Below, one piece after another: positions 29,558 through 38,604 of a stretch of DNA of 64,000 nucleotides. Each line of letters opens with the position of its first letter. The first letter of the stretch is position 1. Position numbers and translations under genes: made by a program. The notes under the pieces were generated by a model. It ran no database searches. It saw nothing but the letters and a program-made list of their open reading frames with translations, and was not told the DNA's origin. Origin of the DNA: Cupriavidus yeoncheonensis (GTDB lineage Bacteria > Pseudomonadota > Gammaproteobacteria > Burkholderiales > Burkholderiaceae); assembly GCF_905397275.1 (NCBI RefSeq), contig NZ_CAJPUY010000014.1:62001-126000 (forward strand). Reading direction: 5' to 3'.

Positions 29558-30306
29558 GCGGGCTGTCCGTTGCCGTAGCTCTGCGGGTCGATACGACGCA
29601 TGTCGCGTTCGATCCAGTCGCGCACTTCCTGGTTGAGCTGGTCGGCCGTCTTGTTGGCCGAAGGGATCGACGGCCCGATGGAGATCGTGATCGTGCCCGG
29701 ATACTTGAGGAAGGAATTGCGCGGCCACACACGGCCCGAATTGACGGCCATCGGAATCACCCATGCGCCGGTTTCCACGGCGAGCCGGGCGCCGCCGCTC
29801 TTGTAGCGCGGGTTCGCCATGCCCGACGGCGTGCGCGTGCCCTCAGGGAACATGATGATCCAGGCGCCCTCGGCCAGCCGCTCGCGGCCCTGGCGCGCGG
29901 CGGAGGAAAACGCCCTGGTGCCTTCCTTGCGGTTGATATGCACCATCTTCAGCATGCCCAGTGCCCAGCCGAAGAACGGCACCAGCAGCAGCTCACGCTT
30001 GAAGACGTAGCACAGCGGCTTGGGCATCAGCGCCACATAGGCAATGGTCTCCCACGCGGACTGGTGCTTGGAGAGCAGCACCACGGGCTTGTCCAGCATG
30101 GTGTCCATGTGCTCCCGGCCTTCGATCTGGTAGCGGATGCCGCAGAGCAGGCGCGCCGCGCCGATCGCCAGGCGGGTCCAGCCGCGCACGAAATCGAAGC
30201 GCCGCGCGGCATTCATGAACGGGAATACGATAAAGCAGGCGGTCGCGTAGGGTGGCGTCAGCACCAGCAGGTACAGCGCAAACAGAAAGGAACGCAAAAA
30301 GGTCAT
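29554..30306 (-). CDS. plsC: Lysophospholipid acyltransferase family protein (PlsC-like)
   Basis: 1-acylglycerol-3-phosphate acyltransferase type enzyme of phospholipid synthesis, 250 residues, with an N-terminal membrane helix. Acyltransferase blocks: SKHQSAWET (His-x4-Glu, where the classic motif is His-x4-Asp), then MFPEGTRTPSG. The HQSAWE form is, to my knowledge, common in this proteobacterial subfamily and not a defect. It lies between gmhB and the YgjP-like gene in the leftward operon. Exact acceptor is uncertain. Confidence 0.88.
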   Translation of the reverse strand: MTFLRSFLFALYLLVLTPPYATACFIVFPFMNAARRFDFVRGWTRLAIGAARLLCGIRYQIEGREHMDTMLDKPVVLLSKHQSAWETIAYVALMPKPLCYVFKRELLLVPFFGWALGMLKMVHINRKEGTRAFSSAARQGRERLAEGAWIIMFPEGTRTPSGMANPRYKSGGARLAVETGAWVIPMAVNSGRVWPRNSFLKYPGTITISIGPSIPSANKTADQLNQEVRDWIERDMRRIDPQSYGNGQPA

Positions 30307-30352
30307 CGAGTGGGGCGCTTGATGGGGTCAGCAGAGGGGGGCAGCAGAGGAG

Positions 30353-30931
30353 TCAGGAAGAAGTCGCGCGCGGAGCGCAGTCGCCACCGGCCAGCCAGCG
30401 GGCGAATGCGCGCAGATCGTCGTGAACGCGCGTGCCCGGCGGCAGGCCGCCCTTGTCCAGGGTCTTCCGGCCCTTGCCGGTCAGGACCAGGTGCGGCGTG
30501 CAGCCGACTGCCACGCCGGCCTCGAGGTCGCGCAGCGAGTCGCCAACGATGGGCACGCCCTTGAGTTCGATGCCGAAACGTTCGCTGATCTGGTCGAGCA
30601 GCCCGGGCTTGGGTTTGCGGCAGTCGCAGGCGTCGGCCGCGGTATGCGGGCAGAAGAATACGGCGTCGACGCGCCCGCCAAGGTTGGCCAGCGCCTTGTA
30701 CATCTTCTCGTGCATGGCGTTGAGCGCGCTCATTTCGAACAGGCCGCGGCCGATGCCGGACTGGTTGCTGGCAACCACCACGCGGTAGCCCGCCTGGTTC
30801 ATCGCGGCGATGGCTTCGAGGCTGCCTTCGATCGGCACCCATTCCTCGGCCGATTTCACGAACTGGTCGCTGTCGAGGTTGATCACCCCGTCACGGTCGA
30901 GGACGATGAATTTGGGCGGTGTCTGCGGCAT
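30353..30931 (-). CDS. gmhB: D-glycero-beta-D-manno-heptose-1,7-bisphosphate 7-phosphatase
   Basis: HAD-family phosphatase of ADP-heptose synthesis for the LPS inner core. 192 residues with FIVLDRDGVINLD (nucleophile Asp and acid Asp), SNQSGIGRG, the zinc-binding FFCPHTAADACDCRKPKPG and the later VGDSLRDLEAGVA. Gene order glyS-gmhB-plsC is a conserved beta-proteobacterial arrangement. Confidence 0.95.
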   Translation of the reverse strand: MPQTPPKFIVLDRDGVINLDSDQFVKSAEEWVPIEGSLEAIAAMNQAGYRVVVASNQSGIGRGLFEMSALNAMHEKMYKALANLGGRVDAVFFCPHTAADACDCRKPKPGLLDQISERFGIELKGVPIVGDSLRDLEAGVAVGCTPHLVLTGKGRKTLDKGGLPPGTRVHDDLRAFARWLAGGDCAPRATSS

Positions 30932-30979
30932 GTCTGGATTCCGGTGTGGCGTGCGGCGTGGTTCGGGCCGGTCTGGCGA

Positions 30980-33112
30980 TCAGGCCGCCAGCTTGGAGAT
31001 GTCGGCCACGCGGTTGGCCAGCGCGTGCAGCGAGGCCAGCAGCGCGAGGCGGTTGGCGCGCAGCTGCGCGTCCTCGGCCATCACCATCACGTTGTCGAAG
31101 AAGCCGTCCACGGCCTCGCGCAGCTGGGCCAGGTCGCGCAGCGCGCTGGTGAAGTCGCCACGGGCGAAGGCGGCTTCGGCCTCCGGGCGCACGCGTTCGA
31201 TGGCGCCGTGCAGCGCGCGCTCGGCGTCTTCCTGGAACAGGCCCGGGTTGACCGCGGCGATGTCCTGCGCGGCTTCGGCGTTTTTCTTCAGGATATTGGT
31301 GATGCGCTTGTTGGCGGCGGCCAGCGCCTCGGCCTCGGGCAGTGCGGCGAACGTGCGCACGGCTTCCATGCGGCCGATCACGTCGTGCAGCCGCTGCGGA
31401 CGCAGGCTGACCACGGCTTCGACTTCGTTCGTGGTGTAGCCCTTGTCTTTCAGGTAGCCGCGCACACGGTCATAGAGGAAATCGGCAATGGCCTCGGGCG
31501 CCGCCTTGACGGCCGGCACGCCGGCAAAGGCCTGCTGGGTCAGCGCAAGCAGCGCGTCGACCGACAGGGCCAGCGGCTTCTCGATCAGCATGCGCAGGAT
31601 GCCCAGCGCATGGCGGCGCAGCGCGAACGGATCCTTCTCGCCGGTGGGCTGCAGGCCAATGCCCCAGATGCCGACCAGCGTTTCCAGCTTGTCGGCCAGC
31701 GCCACGGCGGTGCTGACGGCGCCTTCGGGCAGCGCGTCGCCGGCAAAGCGCGGACGATAGTGCTCGGAGCAGGCCAGCGCCACGTCCTCGGCTTCGTCGT
31801 CGTGGCGGGCGTAGTACGTGCCCATGGTGCCCTGCAGCTCGGGGAACTCGCCGACCATGTCGGTCAGCAGGTCGGCCTTGGCCAGCTCGGCGCCGCGCAT
31901 GGCGGCAGCCTTGTCGACGGGGACGCCGGCCGCATCGAGCGCATCGGCAATGTGGCCGGCAATCTGCTGCAGGCGCTGCACGCGGTCGAGCTGGGTGCCG
32001 ATCTTGTTGTGGTAGACCACGCTCGCGAGCTGCGGCACGCGCGAGGCCAGCGTCTTCTTGCGGTCCTGGTCGAAGAAAAACTTGGCGTCGGCCAGGCGCG
32101 GGCGCACCACGCGCTCGTTGCCCGTGATGATCGACTGCGGCGTTTCCGTGGCGAGATTGGAAACGATCAGGAAGCGGTTGCGCAGGTGGCCTTCGGCGTC
32201 GGTCAGCGCGAAGTATTTCTGGTTGGTCTGCATGGTGAGGATCAGGCATTCCTGCGGCACCGCCAGGAAGGCTTCCTCGAAATGGCAGGCGTAGACCACC
32301 GGCCATTCCACCAGCGAGTTCACCTCGTCGAGCAGCGCATCGGGCATGACGACCTGGTCGGCGCCGGCGGCCTTCAGCAGCTGCTCGCGGATCGACTCGC
32401 GGCGCTGCGCATAGCTGGCGATCACCTTGCCCTGCTGCAGGAGCGCGTCCGCATACTGCGTCGCGTGCGGGATCTCGATCGCGCCGTGCGACAGGAAGCG
32501 ATGGCCCTGCGTCAGGTTGCTGGCCTGGAGGCCAAGCACGGAGACCGGCACGATCTCGCTGCCGAACAGCGCCACCAGGCGGTGCGCGGGGCGCACGAAA
32601 TGCACCGTGTCGCCACTCGGGCGCTGATAGCTCATCACCTTCGGGATCGGCAGCTTGCCGATGGTGTCATCCAGCGCGGCCTGCAGGCCGCCGGACAGCT
32701 CCGCGCCCCTGGCGGTGTAGCGATAGAAGAAAGCCTCGGCCTTGCCGTCGGAGGCGCGCTCCAGCGTCTGCCAGGCGATTTCCGGCACGCCGACGGACTT
32801 GGCCAGCGCGGCCAGCTTCTTGGCCAGCGGCGCGGTGGGTTCGCCGTTGGCGCCCAGCGCCACCGACAGCGGCAGGACCTTTTCGCGCTGCTCGCGGTCC
32901 GGCGCGCTGCGGCGCACGCCGGATACCAGCGCGGCCAGGCGGCGCGGCGAGGCATAGGGCGTGACGGCGGCGCCGTCTTCAAGCAGGTCGCGCTCGCGCA
33001 GGCCGGCGAACAGCCCCTGCGCGAAGGCGTCGCCCAGGCGCGACAGGGCCTTGGGCGGCAGCTCTTCGGTGAACAGTTCGATCAGCAGCGAGTCGGTCAT
33101 GGGTTGCGACAT
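30980..33112 (-). CDS. glyS: Glycine--tRNA ligase beta subunit
   Basis: Large subunit of the heterotetrameric glycyl-tRNA synthetase, involved in tRNA recognition. 710 residues beginning [23 protein letters not shown], with [20 protein letters not shown] and the C-terminal anticodon-binding helical domain ending [24 protein letters not shown] second ATG four codons in is possible. It is separated from glyQ by a 211-codon gene. Confidence 0.97.
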   Translation of the reverse strand: MSQPMTDSLLIELFTEELPPKALSRLGDAFAQGLFAGLRERDLLEDGAAVTPYASPRRLAALVSGVRRSAPDREQREKVLPLSVALGANGEPTAPLAKKLAALAKSVGVPEIAWQTLERASDGKAEAFFYRYTARGAELSGGLQAALDDTIGKLPIPKVMSYQRPSGDTVHFVRPAHRLVALFGSEIVPVSVLGLQASNLTQGHRFLSHGAIEIPHATQYADALLQQGKVIASYAQRRESIREQLLKAAGADQVVMPDALLDEVNSLVEWPVVYACHFEEAFLAVPQECLILTMQTNQKYFALTDAEGHLRNRFLIVSNLATETPQSIITGNERVVRPRLADAKFFFDQDRKKTLASRVPQLASVVYHNKIGTQLDRVQRLQQIAGHIADALDAAGVPVDKAAAMRGAELAKADLLTDMVGEFPELQGTMGTYYARHDDEAEDVALACSEHYRPRFAGDALPEGAVSTAVALADKLETLVGIWGIGLQPTGEKDPFALRRHALGILRMLIEKPLALSVDALLALTQQAFAGVPAVKAAPEAIADFLYDRVRGYLKDKGYTTNEVEAVVSLRPQRLHDVIGRMEAVRTFAALPEAEALAAANKRITNILKKNAEAAQDIAAVNPGLFQEDAERALHGAIERVRPEAEAAFARGDFTSALRDLAQLREAVDGFFDNVMVMAEDAQLRANRLALLASLHALANRVADISKLAA

Positions 33113-33147
33113 GAATCGTTTCCAACAGGTTGTGGCACGCCCTGCGC

Positions 33148-33783
33148 TCAGCAGTGCGGCTCAAGATTAGGTTCTACACCGGAGAGCAGCCAGAGGCCGT
33201 TCTGTTGCCGGAATTGCAGCGTGGTGGACGCGCATTGCGTCACGGCGACGGCACTGGCCGCACCGTTGCCGGCGGCGCGGCTGCCCGCGGCCGGAAAGCG
33301 CGCTTCGATACGGCGCAGGCGCTTGTCGTAGCGGATCTCTTCGATGTGCCCGCCCACCCAGAAATCGATCTTCGGCGGCAGCTGCGCGGCCGAATAGTAG
33401 GTGCGGATGACGCGGCGCGGCTTGCCGTTGCGGATTTCCGTCTCGATCCAGGCCAGCGGATAGCGGATCGCGCTTTCGTACGCGCGCAGCGGCACGCGGT
33501 GCCAGCCGAGATCGCGCGAGCCGGACAGGTCGCACGCGAACGACCGCACCAGCTGTGTCCACTGGTCGAGCGAGTTCAGCGACGGCTGCCAGTGGCGCGC
33601 CATGGCAAGCTGCAGCGCCTGCGGATCGGCTTCGCACACATTGGACAGCTCGGCCGGCAGCAGCAGCGCCTGCGGGCTCGGCGCAGGCGGAACCTTGGCG
33701 CGCGCGGCCGCGGCACCGCCCGTCAGCGCCAGCACTGCCATGGCCATGGCGCAGCACAGCGCGCTGCGCGTGAGCCTCATCAT
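33148..33783 (-). CDS. Exported conserved protein inserted between glyQ and glyS, function unknown
   Basis: 211 residues with a Sec signal peptide ([26 protein letters not shown]). The mature part has at least four Cys ([22 protein letters not shown] and C-terminal EPHC), consistent with a periplasmic disulfide-bonded protein. It includes [24 protein letters not shown]. No known domain recognised. The start overlaps the glyQ stop (ATGA) and the stop is 35 bp before glyS, so it is an operon member. An exported protein between two cytosolic synthetase subunits is odd. Confidence 0.85.
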   Translation of the reverse strand: MMRLTRSALCCAMAMAVLALTGGAAAARAKVPPAPSPQALLLPAELSNVCEADPQALQLAMARHWQPSLNSLDQWTQLVRSFACDLSGSRDLGWHRVPLRAYESAIRYPLAWIETEIRNGKPRRVIRTYYSAAQLPPKIDFWVGGHIEEIRYDKRLRRIEARFPAAGSRAAGNGAASAVAVTQCASTTLQFRQQNGLWLLSGVEPNLEPHC

Positions 33784-34739
33784 GCCTTGGCCCCGCCGCA
33801 CATCGGGAAGCCCAGCGCCTCGCGCGAATCGTAGTAGGCCTGGGCGACCTGGCGCGACAGGTTGCGGATGCGGCCGATATACGCGGCGCGCTCGGTCACG
33901 GAAATCGCGCCGCGCGCGTCCAGCAGGTTGAACGTGTGGGCGGCCTTGAGCAGCTGTTCGTAGGCGGGCAGGGCCAGGCGCGTGCCGGCTTGCACTTCGG
34001 CGCCGCTGCCGTTCGCCTCGCCCGCATTGCCCGCATTGCCCATGAGGCGCTTCGCCTCGCTTTCATGCTCGGCGAAATGGCGGAACAGGATTTCGGTGTT
34101 GCTGTGCTCGAAGTTGTACGTGGACTGCTCGACCTCGTTCTGGTGGTAGACATCGCCATAGGTCAGGCGGCGCGTCTCGCCGTTCTCTTCCCACTCGGTC
34201 CACACCAGGTCGTACACGTTCTCGACTTTCTGCAGGTACATGGCCAGGCGTTCGATGCCGTAGGTGATCTCGCCCGTGATCGGCTTGCAGTCGATGCCGC
34301 CGACCTGCTGGAAGTAGGTGAACTGCGTCACTTCCATGCCATTGAGCCACACTTCCCAGCCCAGGCCCCATGCGCCCAGGGTGGGGTTCTCCCAGTCGTC
34401 CTCGACGAAGCGGATGTCGTTCTGCTTCAGGTCCAGCCCCAGCGCTTCGAGCGAGCCGAGGTACAGCTCGAGAATGTTCTCGGGCGCGGGCTTGAGCACG
34501 ACCTGGTACTGGTAGTAGTGCTGCAGGCGGTTCGGGTTCTCGCCGTAGCGGCCGTCCTTGGGGCGGCGCGACGGCTGCACGTAGGCCGCGCGCCAGGGCT
34601 CCGGCCCGATCGCGCGCAGGAACGTGTGCACGTGCGAAGTCCCCGCGCCGACCTCCAGATCGATGGGTTGCAGGAGTGCGCAGCCCTGCCGGTCCCAGTA
34701 GGCCTGCAGGGTCAGAATCATTTGTTGGAAGGTCAGCAT
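33780..34739 (-). CDS. glyQ: Glycine--tRNA ligase alpha subunit
   Basis: Catalytic subunit of the class II glycyl-tRNA synthetase. 319 residues starting [20 protein letters not shown], with the conserved [23 protein letters not shown] block, [22 protein letters not shown] and [14 protein letters not shown] short Gly/Asn/Ala insert ([13 protein letters not shown]) sits near residue 245. It is the first gene of the leftward glyQ-unknown-glyS-gmhB-plsC run. Confidence 0.97.
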   Translation of the reverse strand: MLTFQQMILTLQAYWDRQGCALLQPIDLEVGAGTSHVHTFLRAIGPEPWRAAYVQPSRRPKDGRYGENPNRLQHYYQYQVVLKPAPENILELYLGSLEALGLDLKQNDIRFVEDDWENPTLGAWGLGWEVWLNGMEVTQFTYFQQVGGIDCKPITGEITYGIERLAMYLQKVENVYDLVWTEWEENGETRRLTYGDVYHQNEVEQSTYNFEHSNTEILFRHFAEHESEAKRLMGNAGNAGEANGSGAEVQAGTRLALPAYEQLLKAAHTFNLLDARGAISVTERAAYIGRIRNLSRQVAQAYYDSREALGFPMCGGAKA

Positions 34740-34959
34740 AGGGAGGCTAGATCGGGAGTCCCGCCGCGATGCCGCGCCATCACTGGCGCGGGCTGCAGTC
34801 AAAGTGCAGCGGGCGACGCATACGGTTGGTGCTAAACCCTGAATTCTATCGGGTTTTCGGGCGCCGGCCTGCGTTTGCGGGCCGCGGCAGCATGTCGGGC
34901 TTTCGCAACGCTTGGGGAAAACACCGACGGGGGATTCAGGCTTGAGGTGCCCTTGCCGA

Positions 34960-34979
34960 TAATGTTTTTGTATACAGTA
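34960..34979 (+). promoter_or_regulatory. Putative LexA (SOS) box upstream of a 35-codon membrane peptide
   Basis: TAATGTTTTTGTATACAGTA matches the perfect LexA box near recA in this window (54255-54274) at 18 of 20 positions. The core reads ATGT-N8-ACAG against CTGT-N8-ACAG, one mismatch. It lies 42 bp before the ATG of the small gene at 35022, where repressor binding would cover the promoter. A TTGCCG at 34953 could serve as a -35. Confidence 0.7.
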
Positions 34980-35021
34980 TTGAGTAAGCAACCGGCAGTC
35001 AGAGTTGCGAAGGACTTCCAC

Positions 35022-35129
35022 ATGGGGACATGGGTCATGGCACTACTTTCTCGCAAACCTTACCTGCTCGCCATCGCGGTCATGATCGCCGCGGCAGCCG
35101 TTTCGGCTGTGACGAGCCTGCTTGGCTGA
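35022..35129 (+). CDS. Small single-span membrane peptide (35 aa), candidate SOS-regulated
   Basis: 35-codon frame, ATG at 35022 to TGA at 35129. A strong GAAGGA ribosome-binding site at 35009-35014 sits 7 bases before the ATG. The peptide starts [18 protein letters not shown] and continues as an uninterrupted Ala/Val/Ile/Leu helix of about 21 residues ending SLLG. The basic pair RK at residues 11-12 predicts the N-terminus inside. The frame is open further upstream to 34875, but that region holds the LexA-like box and has no ribosome-binding site. It is expressed against glyQ and lnt. Size, hydrophobicity and promoter recall TisB-type SOS peptides, without sequence similarity that I can see. 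Confidence 0.65.
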   Translation: MGTWVMALLSRKPYLLAIAVMIAAAAVSAVTSLLG

Positions 35130-35252
35130 TTCGCCCGGCGACTGGAAAACGATCACGGCATTGGCCAGGCAACACCGCGGCGATGCCGGGCCCGGACGCG
35201 CACCGCACTACCCGTGACGGGCGCGCCCCGGCAGACCTGCTAACCGTGACTC

Positions 35253-35274
35253 CTGCCTGTGACCAAACAGGCAG
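35253..35274. terminator. Hairpin between the small peptide gene and lnt
   Basis: Perfect 8-bp arms CTGCCTGT and ACAGGCAG with a 6-base loop in the convergent gap, ending 1 bp before the lnt stop codon. No T-run on either strand, so a weak call. Confidence 0.35.
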
Positions 35275-35275
35275 T

Positions 35276-36841
35276 TCAGCGTGCGCGCCGCGCGCGCCAG
35301 GCGGCCAGCGCCAGCACGGCCGCGAACCACGCCAGCACCGGCACATTTCCCCAGCGAATATAGGGCGTCAGTCCGTCCATGCCCTGGACCGAGGCCGTCA
35401 GCGTATCGATGGTGAAGGTTGGCAGGCGTGCCTGCACCTTGCCGTCCGGCGCCACCACGGCGGTCATGCCCGTATTGGTCGCGCGCAGCATCGGGCGGCG
35501 CATTTCCAGCGCGCGCATGCGCGAAATCTGCAGATGCTGGTCGAGCGCGATCGTATCGCCGAACCACGCCAGGTTGGTCAGGTTCGCCATGATGTTTGCG
35601 GGCGCGGCCTGGTGCCGCAGCGTCTGCGCGATTTCCTCGCCGAACAGATCCTCGTAGCAGATATTGGGCGCCACGCGGATGCCGCGCACCGGCATCGGCG
35701 CCTGTTCCAGCCCGCCGCGCCGGAAGTCGCCGAGCGGCATCTTCATCATGTCGACGAACCAGTGGAACCCCAGCGGGATGAATTCGCCGAACGGCACCAG
35801 GTGGTGCTTGTTGTAGCGGTAGAGCCCGCGTGACTGCGGGCCAATGCCGAACACGCTGTTGGTGAAATCGACCGGCGAATCGGCGCCGGCGGCACCGAAC
35901 AGCACGGCGGTGCCGGTCTTCTCCATGAAGTCGCGCATGGCCATCGCGACCTCGACCGGCAGATCCTGCAGGATGACCGGGAACGCCGTTTCGGGCGTCA
36001 CGATCAGGTCGGCCGGCGTGGCGGTGATCATGTCGCGGTACAGCTCGATGGAGCGCTGCACGCCTACCTGCTCGAACTTGATGTCCTGCGGCACGTTGCC
36101 CTGCAGCAGCCTGACCGAGATCGGGCTGCCTGCGGGTGTGGTCCAGGCAAGCGGCGCCAGCGCTGCGCCGGCGACAGGCAGGGCCGCGACGAGCGCGGCG
36201 GCGGCCAGGCCCTGGCCGCCGGCACGATGCCCGAATGCGCGCACGGCCAGCACCAGCAGCGCGGCCACGGTGGCGGCCAGGGCGCCGATGCCGTACACGC
36301 CGAACAGCGGCGCAAAGCCGGCCAGCGGGCCATCGGTATGCGCATAGCCGCCCGACAGCCAGGGGAAGCCGGTGAAGACCACGCCGCGCAGCCACTCCGA
36401 CAGTCCCCAGGCCGCGCCGAAGGCCAGCGGGGTCCAGATCGACAGGCGTGGCAGGCGCGTGGCCAGGCGATGCCAGGCCGCGCCGGCCAGCGCCGGGTAG
36501 AGCGACAGGTAGGCGCTGAACAGCACCACGGCAAGCGCGGCCATCCAGGCCGGCATCTCGCCGTAGACGTGCATGCTGATGTAGAGCCACCAGATGCCGG
36601 ACAGGAACCAGCCCAGGCCGAAGGCATAGCCGGTGGCGGCCGCCACGCGGGCGCGCGGGGCATCGGCGACCAGCGCGGCCAGGCCGGCCAGCGACAGGAT
36701 CTGCAACCACCACCAGTCATGCGGGGCGAAGGCCTGGGTGTGGGCAATGCCGAGCATGCCGGCCAGCAGCAGGCGCGTGATGATTGCAGTGGAGACGCGC
36801 TCGCGCGCCGTGCCGGCCAGCACCGGGGCCTGGCGCTTCAT
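35276..36841 (-). CDS. lnt: Apolipoprotein N-acyltransferase
   Basis: Adds the third acyl chain to lipoproteins in the inner membrane. 521 residues. The N-terminal half has about seven hydrophobic helices, and a periplasmic nitrilase-like domain follows from about residue 235. The catalytic triad regions are visible as VTPETAFPV (Glu), YNKHHLVPFGEFIP (Lys) and NICYEDLFGEE (Cys). A C-terminal helix ends LALAAWRARRAR. The start overlaps the corC stop (ATGA). Confidence 0.96.
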   Translation of the reverse strand: MKRQAPVLAGTARERVSTAIITRLLLAGMLGIAHTQAFAPHDWWWLQILSLAGLAALVADAPRARVAAATGYAFGLGWFLSGIWWLYISMHVYGEMPAWMAALAVVLFSAYLSLYPALAGAAWHRLATRLPRLSIWTPLAFGAAWGLSEWLRGVVFTGFPWLSGGYAHTDGPLAGFAPLFGVYGIGALAATVAALLVLAVRAFGHRAGGQGLAAAALVAALPVAGAALAPLAWTTPAGSPISVRLLQGNVPQDIKFEQVGVQRSIELYRDMITATPADLIVTPETAFPVILQDLPVEVAMAMRDFMEKTGTAVLFGAAGADSPVDFTNSVFGIGPQSRGLYRYNKHHLVPFGEFIPLGFHWFVDMMKMPLGDFRRGGLEQAPMPVRGIRVAPNICYEDLFGEEIAQTLRHQAAPANIMANLTNLAWFGDTIALDQHLQISRMRALEMRRPMLRATNTGMTAVVAPDGKVQARLPTFTIDTLTASVQGMDGLTPYIRWGNVPVLAWFAAVLALAAWRARRAR

Positions 36842-37719
36842 GCGTCGGCCAGGTGGTTCGCGGGCGTCTCGCGGTGCACGAGCAGCAGGTGGACCTGGCG
36901 CGCGTCGGCGCGCAGCACCTCGAACCGGACCGGCGGCAGCGTGATGATCTCGCCGCGATGCGGCACGTGGCCGAGATGGTTCGACAGCAGCCCGCCCACG
37001 GTATCGACGTCGTGGTCGGAGAACGCCGTGCCGAACACCTCATTGAACTGCGAGATCTCGGTCAGGCCATGCACGCGCCAGCCACCGTCGGGCAGCGGCA
37101 GGATGTTGTCCTGATCCTCGTCGAGGTCGAACTCGTCCTCGATGTCGCCGACGATCTGTTCCAGCACGTCTTCGATCGTGACCAGTCCGGCCACGCCGCC
37201 GTATTCGTCGACGACGATGGCAATGTGGTTGCGGTTGTTGCGGAACTCGCGCAGCAGGATGTTCAGGCGCTTGGATTCCGGAATGAACACCGCCGGGCGC
37301 AGCGTTTCGCGCAGGTCGAACTGCTCGTCGGTGTAGTAGCGCAGCAGATCCTTGGCCAGCAGCACGCCGATGATGTTGTCGCGGCTGCCTTCGTACACCG
37401 GAAAGCGCGAGTGCGCCGTATGCTGCATGAACGGGATGAAGGTCTGCGGCGCGTCCGCGATATTGACCATATCCATCTGCGAGCGCTGCACCATGATGTC
37501 GCGCGCGGTCAGTTCGGAAACCTGGAACACGCCCTCGATCATGGAGAGCGAATCGGCGTCGATCAGGTTGCGCTCATGCGCATCCTGAAGCACGGCAAGC
37601 AACTCCGCGCGGGATTCGGGCTCAGGGGAAATCAGGTCCGTCAGGCGTTCGAGAAGCGATCGGGGACGATCGGACTGCCTGAATTGGGCAGGTTTCGAAC
37701 TGGGATAGGGGTCGTTCAT
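36838..37719 (-). CDS. corC: CorC/HlyC family protein with paired CBS domains
   Basis: 293-residue soluble protein associated with magnesium and cobalt efflux. Two CBS domains (DIMVQRSQMDMVNIADAPQTF and VFIPESKRLNILLREFRNNRNHIAIVVDEYGGVAGLVTIEDVLEQIVG, residues about 75-200) are followed by the CorC_HlyC domain near the C-terminus (DVDTVGGLLSNHLGHVPHRGE). It lacks the N-terminal DUF21 membrane domain, as in the enterobacterial YbeX/CorC. It is coupled to lnt by a 4-bp overlap and follows ybeY, the standard order. Confidence 0.94.
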   Translation of the reverse strand: MNDPYPSSKPAQFRQSDRPRSLLERLTDLISPEPESRAELLAVLQDAHERNLIDADSLSMIEGVFQVSELTARDIMVQRSQMDMVNIADAPQTFIPFMQHTAHSRFPVYEGSRDNIIGVLLAKDLLRYYTDEQFDLRETLRPAVFIPESKRLNILLREFRNNRNHIAIVVDEYGGVAGLVTIEDVLEQIVGDIEDEFDLDEDQDNILPLPDGGWRVHGLTEISQFNEVFGTAFSDHDVDTVGGLLSNHLGHVPHRGEIITLPPVRFEVLRADARQVHLLLVHRETPANHLADA

Positions 37720-37782
37720 TTCGCGGCAAGCGCGTGGTGGAGATCGTCTGAAGGATACACTAAAAGCCCGTCGACTCTCGTG

Positions 37783-37811
37783 ACACAGCCGGCCGGTGTG
37801 GCCGGCTGTGT
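37783..37811 (-). terminator. Hairpin between ybeY and corC
   Basis: Perfect 12-bp arms ACACAGCCGGCC and GGCCGGCTGTGT with a 5-base loop in the 129-bp gap between the ybeY stop and the corC start. No T-run follows on the minus strand, so it may be an attenuator or processing site rather than a full terminator. Confidence 0.4.
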
Positions 37812-37848
37812 GCGGGCGGGCTCACTTCAGGCGCGAAGCGGACGACGT

Positions 37849-38604
37849 TCAGTGCGCGACCGGCGTACGGTCGTCGCGGTACGGATCGTCATACCCCAGG
37901 GCCTGGAGCGTTTCGGTCTCGATCGCTTCCATTTCCTCGGCTTCGGCGTCGTCCTCGTGCTCGTAGCCTTGCGCGTGCAGCACGCCGTGCACGATCAGGT
38001 GCGCATAGTGCGCTTCCAGCGGCTTGCGTTGCTCGCGCGCTTCGGCTTCCACCACCGGGCAGCACAGCACGATGTCGCCGCTCACCGGGTCGTCCTCATT
38101 CTCCGCGTAGGAAAAAGTCAGCACATTGGTGGCGTAGTCCTTGCCGCGATAGGTGCGATTGAGCGTGCGGCCTTCGTCTTCGCCGACGAAGCGAACGGTC
38201 AGCGCAGCATCGGCGTACAGCGCCGACGTCACCCAGGTCTCGATCTGCTTGCGCGAAGGCAGGCCGGCGCGCTTGCCGACGCCGTCGCCTTGCTGCACTT
38301 CCAGTTCCAGCGCGGGCGGCGTGGCGGGGGTGCCCGTCGTGGTGACGACCGGCGTGGCGGTGACGGCCACCGACAGCGCGTCATGATTGTCCGGGCGCAC
38401 CAGCAGGCCGGCTTGCTGGCGGGTGTCGGTGTGCTCGGCCAGCAGGCCCACCACGCCATCGGCGGCCTGCGACAGGTCGACGGTCAGGCTGCGCCCGTCA
38501 GGCAGTTGCACGCGCACGGCATGGGCTGCGCTCTTGCGCGCACGGCCTTCGCCGTCGAACAGGGTCAGGGTGATGCCGGAAGACTTGGTTTTGCTGGATT
38601 TCAC
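37849..38604 (-). CDS. ybeY: Endoribonuclease YbeY with an N-terminal extension
   Basis: Zinc-dependent RNase for 16S rRNA 3' maturation and ribosome quality control. The YbeY core begins near residue 100, with [18 protein letters not shown] and the metal triad [11 protein letters not shown] (His206, His210, His216). The full product is 251 residues where the family is usually about 150-160. The extra first 95 residues ([21 protein letters not shown], a beta-rich stretch, then a Thr/Pro-rich linker) are not part of the known fold. It lies immediately after the phoH-like gene. Confidence 0.93.
   Translation of the reverse strand: MKSSKTKSSGITLTLFDGEGRARKSAAHAVRVQLPDGRSLTVDLSQAADGVVGLLAEHTDTRQQAGLLVRPDNHDALSVAVTATPVVTTTGTPATPPALELEVQQGDGVGKRAGLPSRKQIETWVTSALYADAALTVRFVGEDEGRTLNRTYRGKDYATNVLTFSYAENEDDPVSGDIVLCCPVVEAEAREQRKPLEAHYAHLIVHGVLHAQGYEHEDDAEAEEMEAIETETLQALGYDDPYRDDRTPVAH

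Noticed and set aside
29554..30306. Damaged PlsC because the HxxxxD motif reads HQSAWE
   Set aside because: The His-x4-Glu form is, to my knowledge, common in this subfamily, and the FPEGTR motif is intact, so it is probably active.
34875..35129. 84-codon extended version of the small peptide frame
   Set aside because: The extra 49 codons overlap the LexA-like box and promoter region and have no ribosome-binding site. The 35-codon form from 35022 is better supported.
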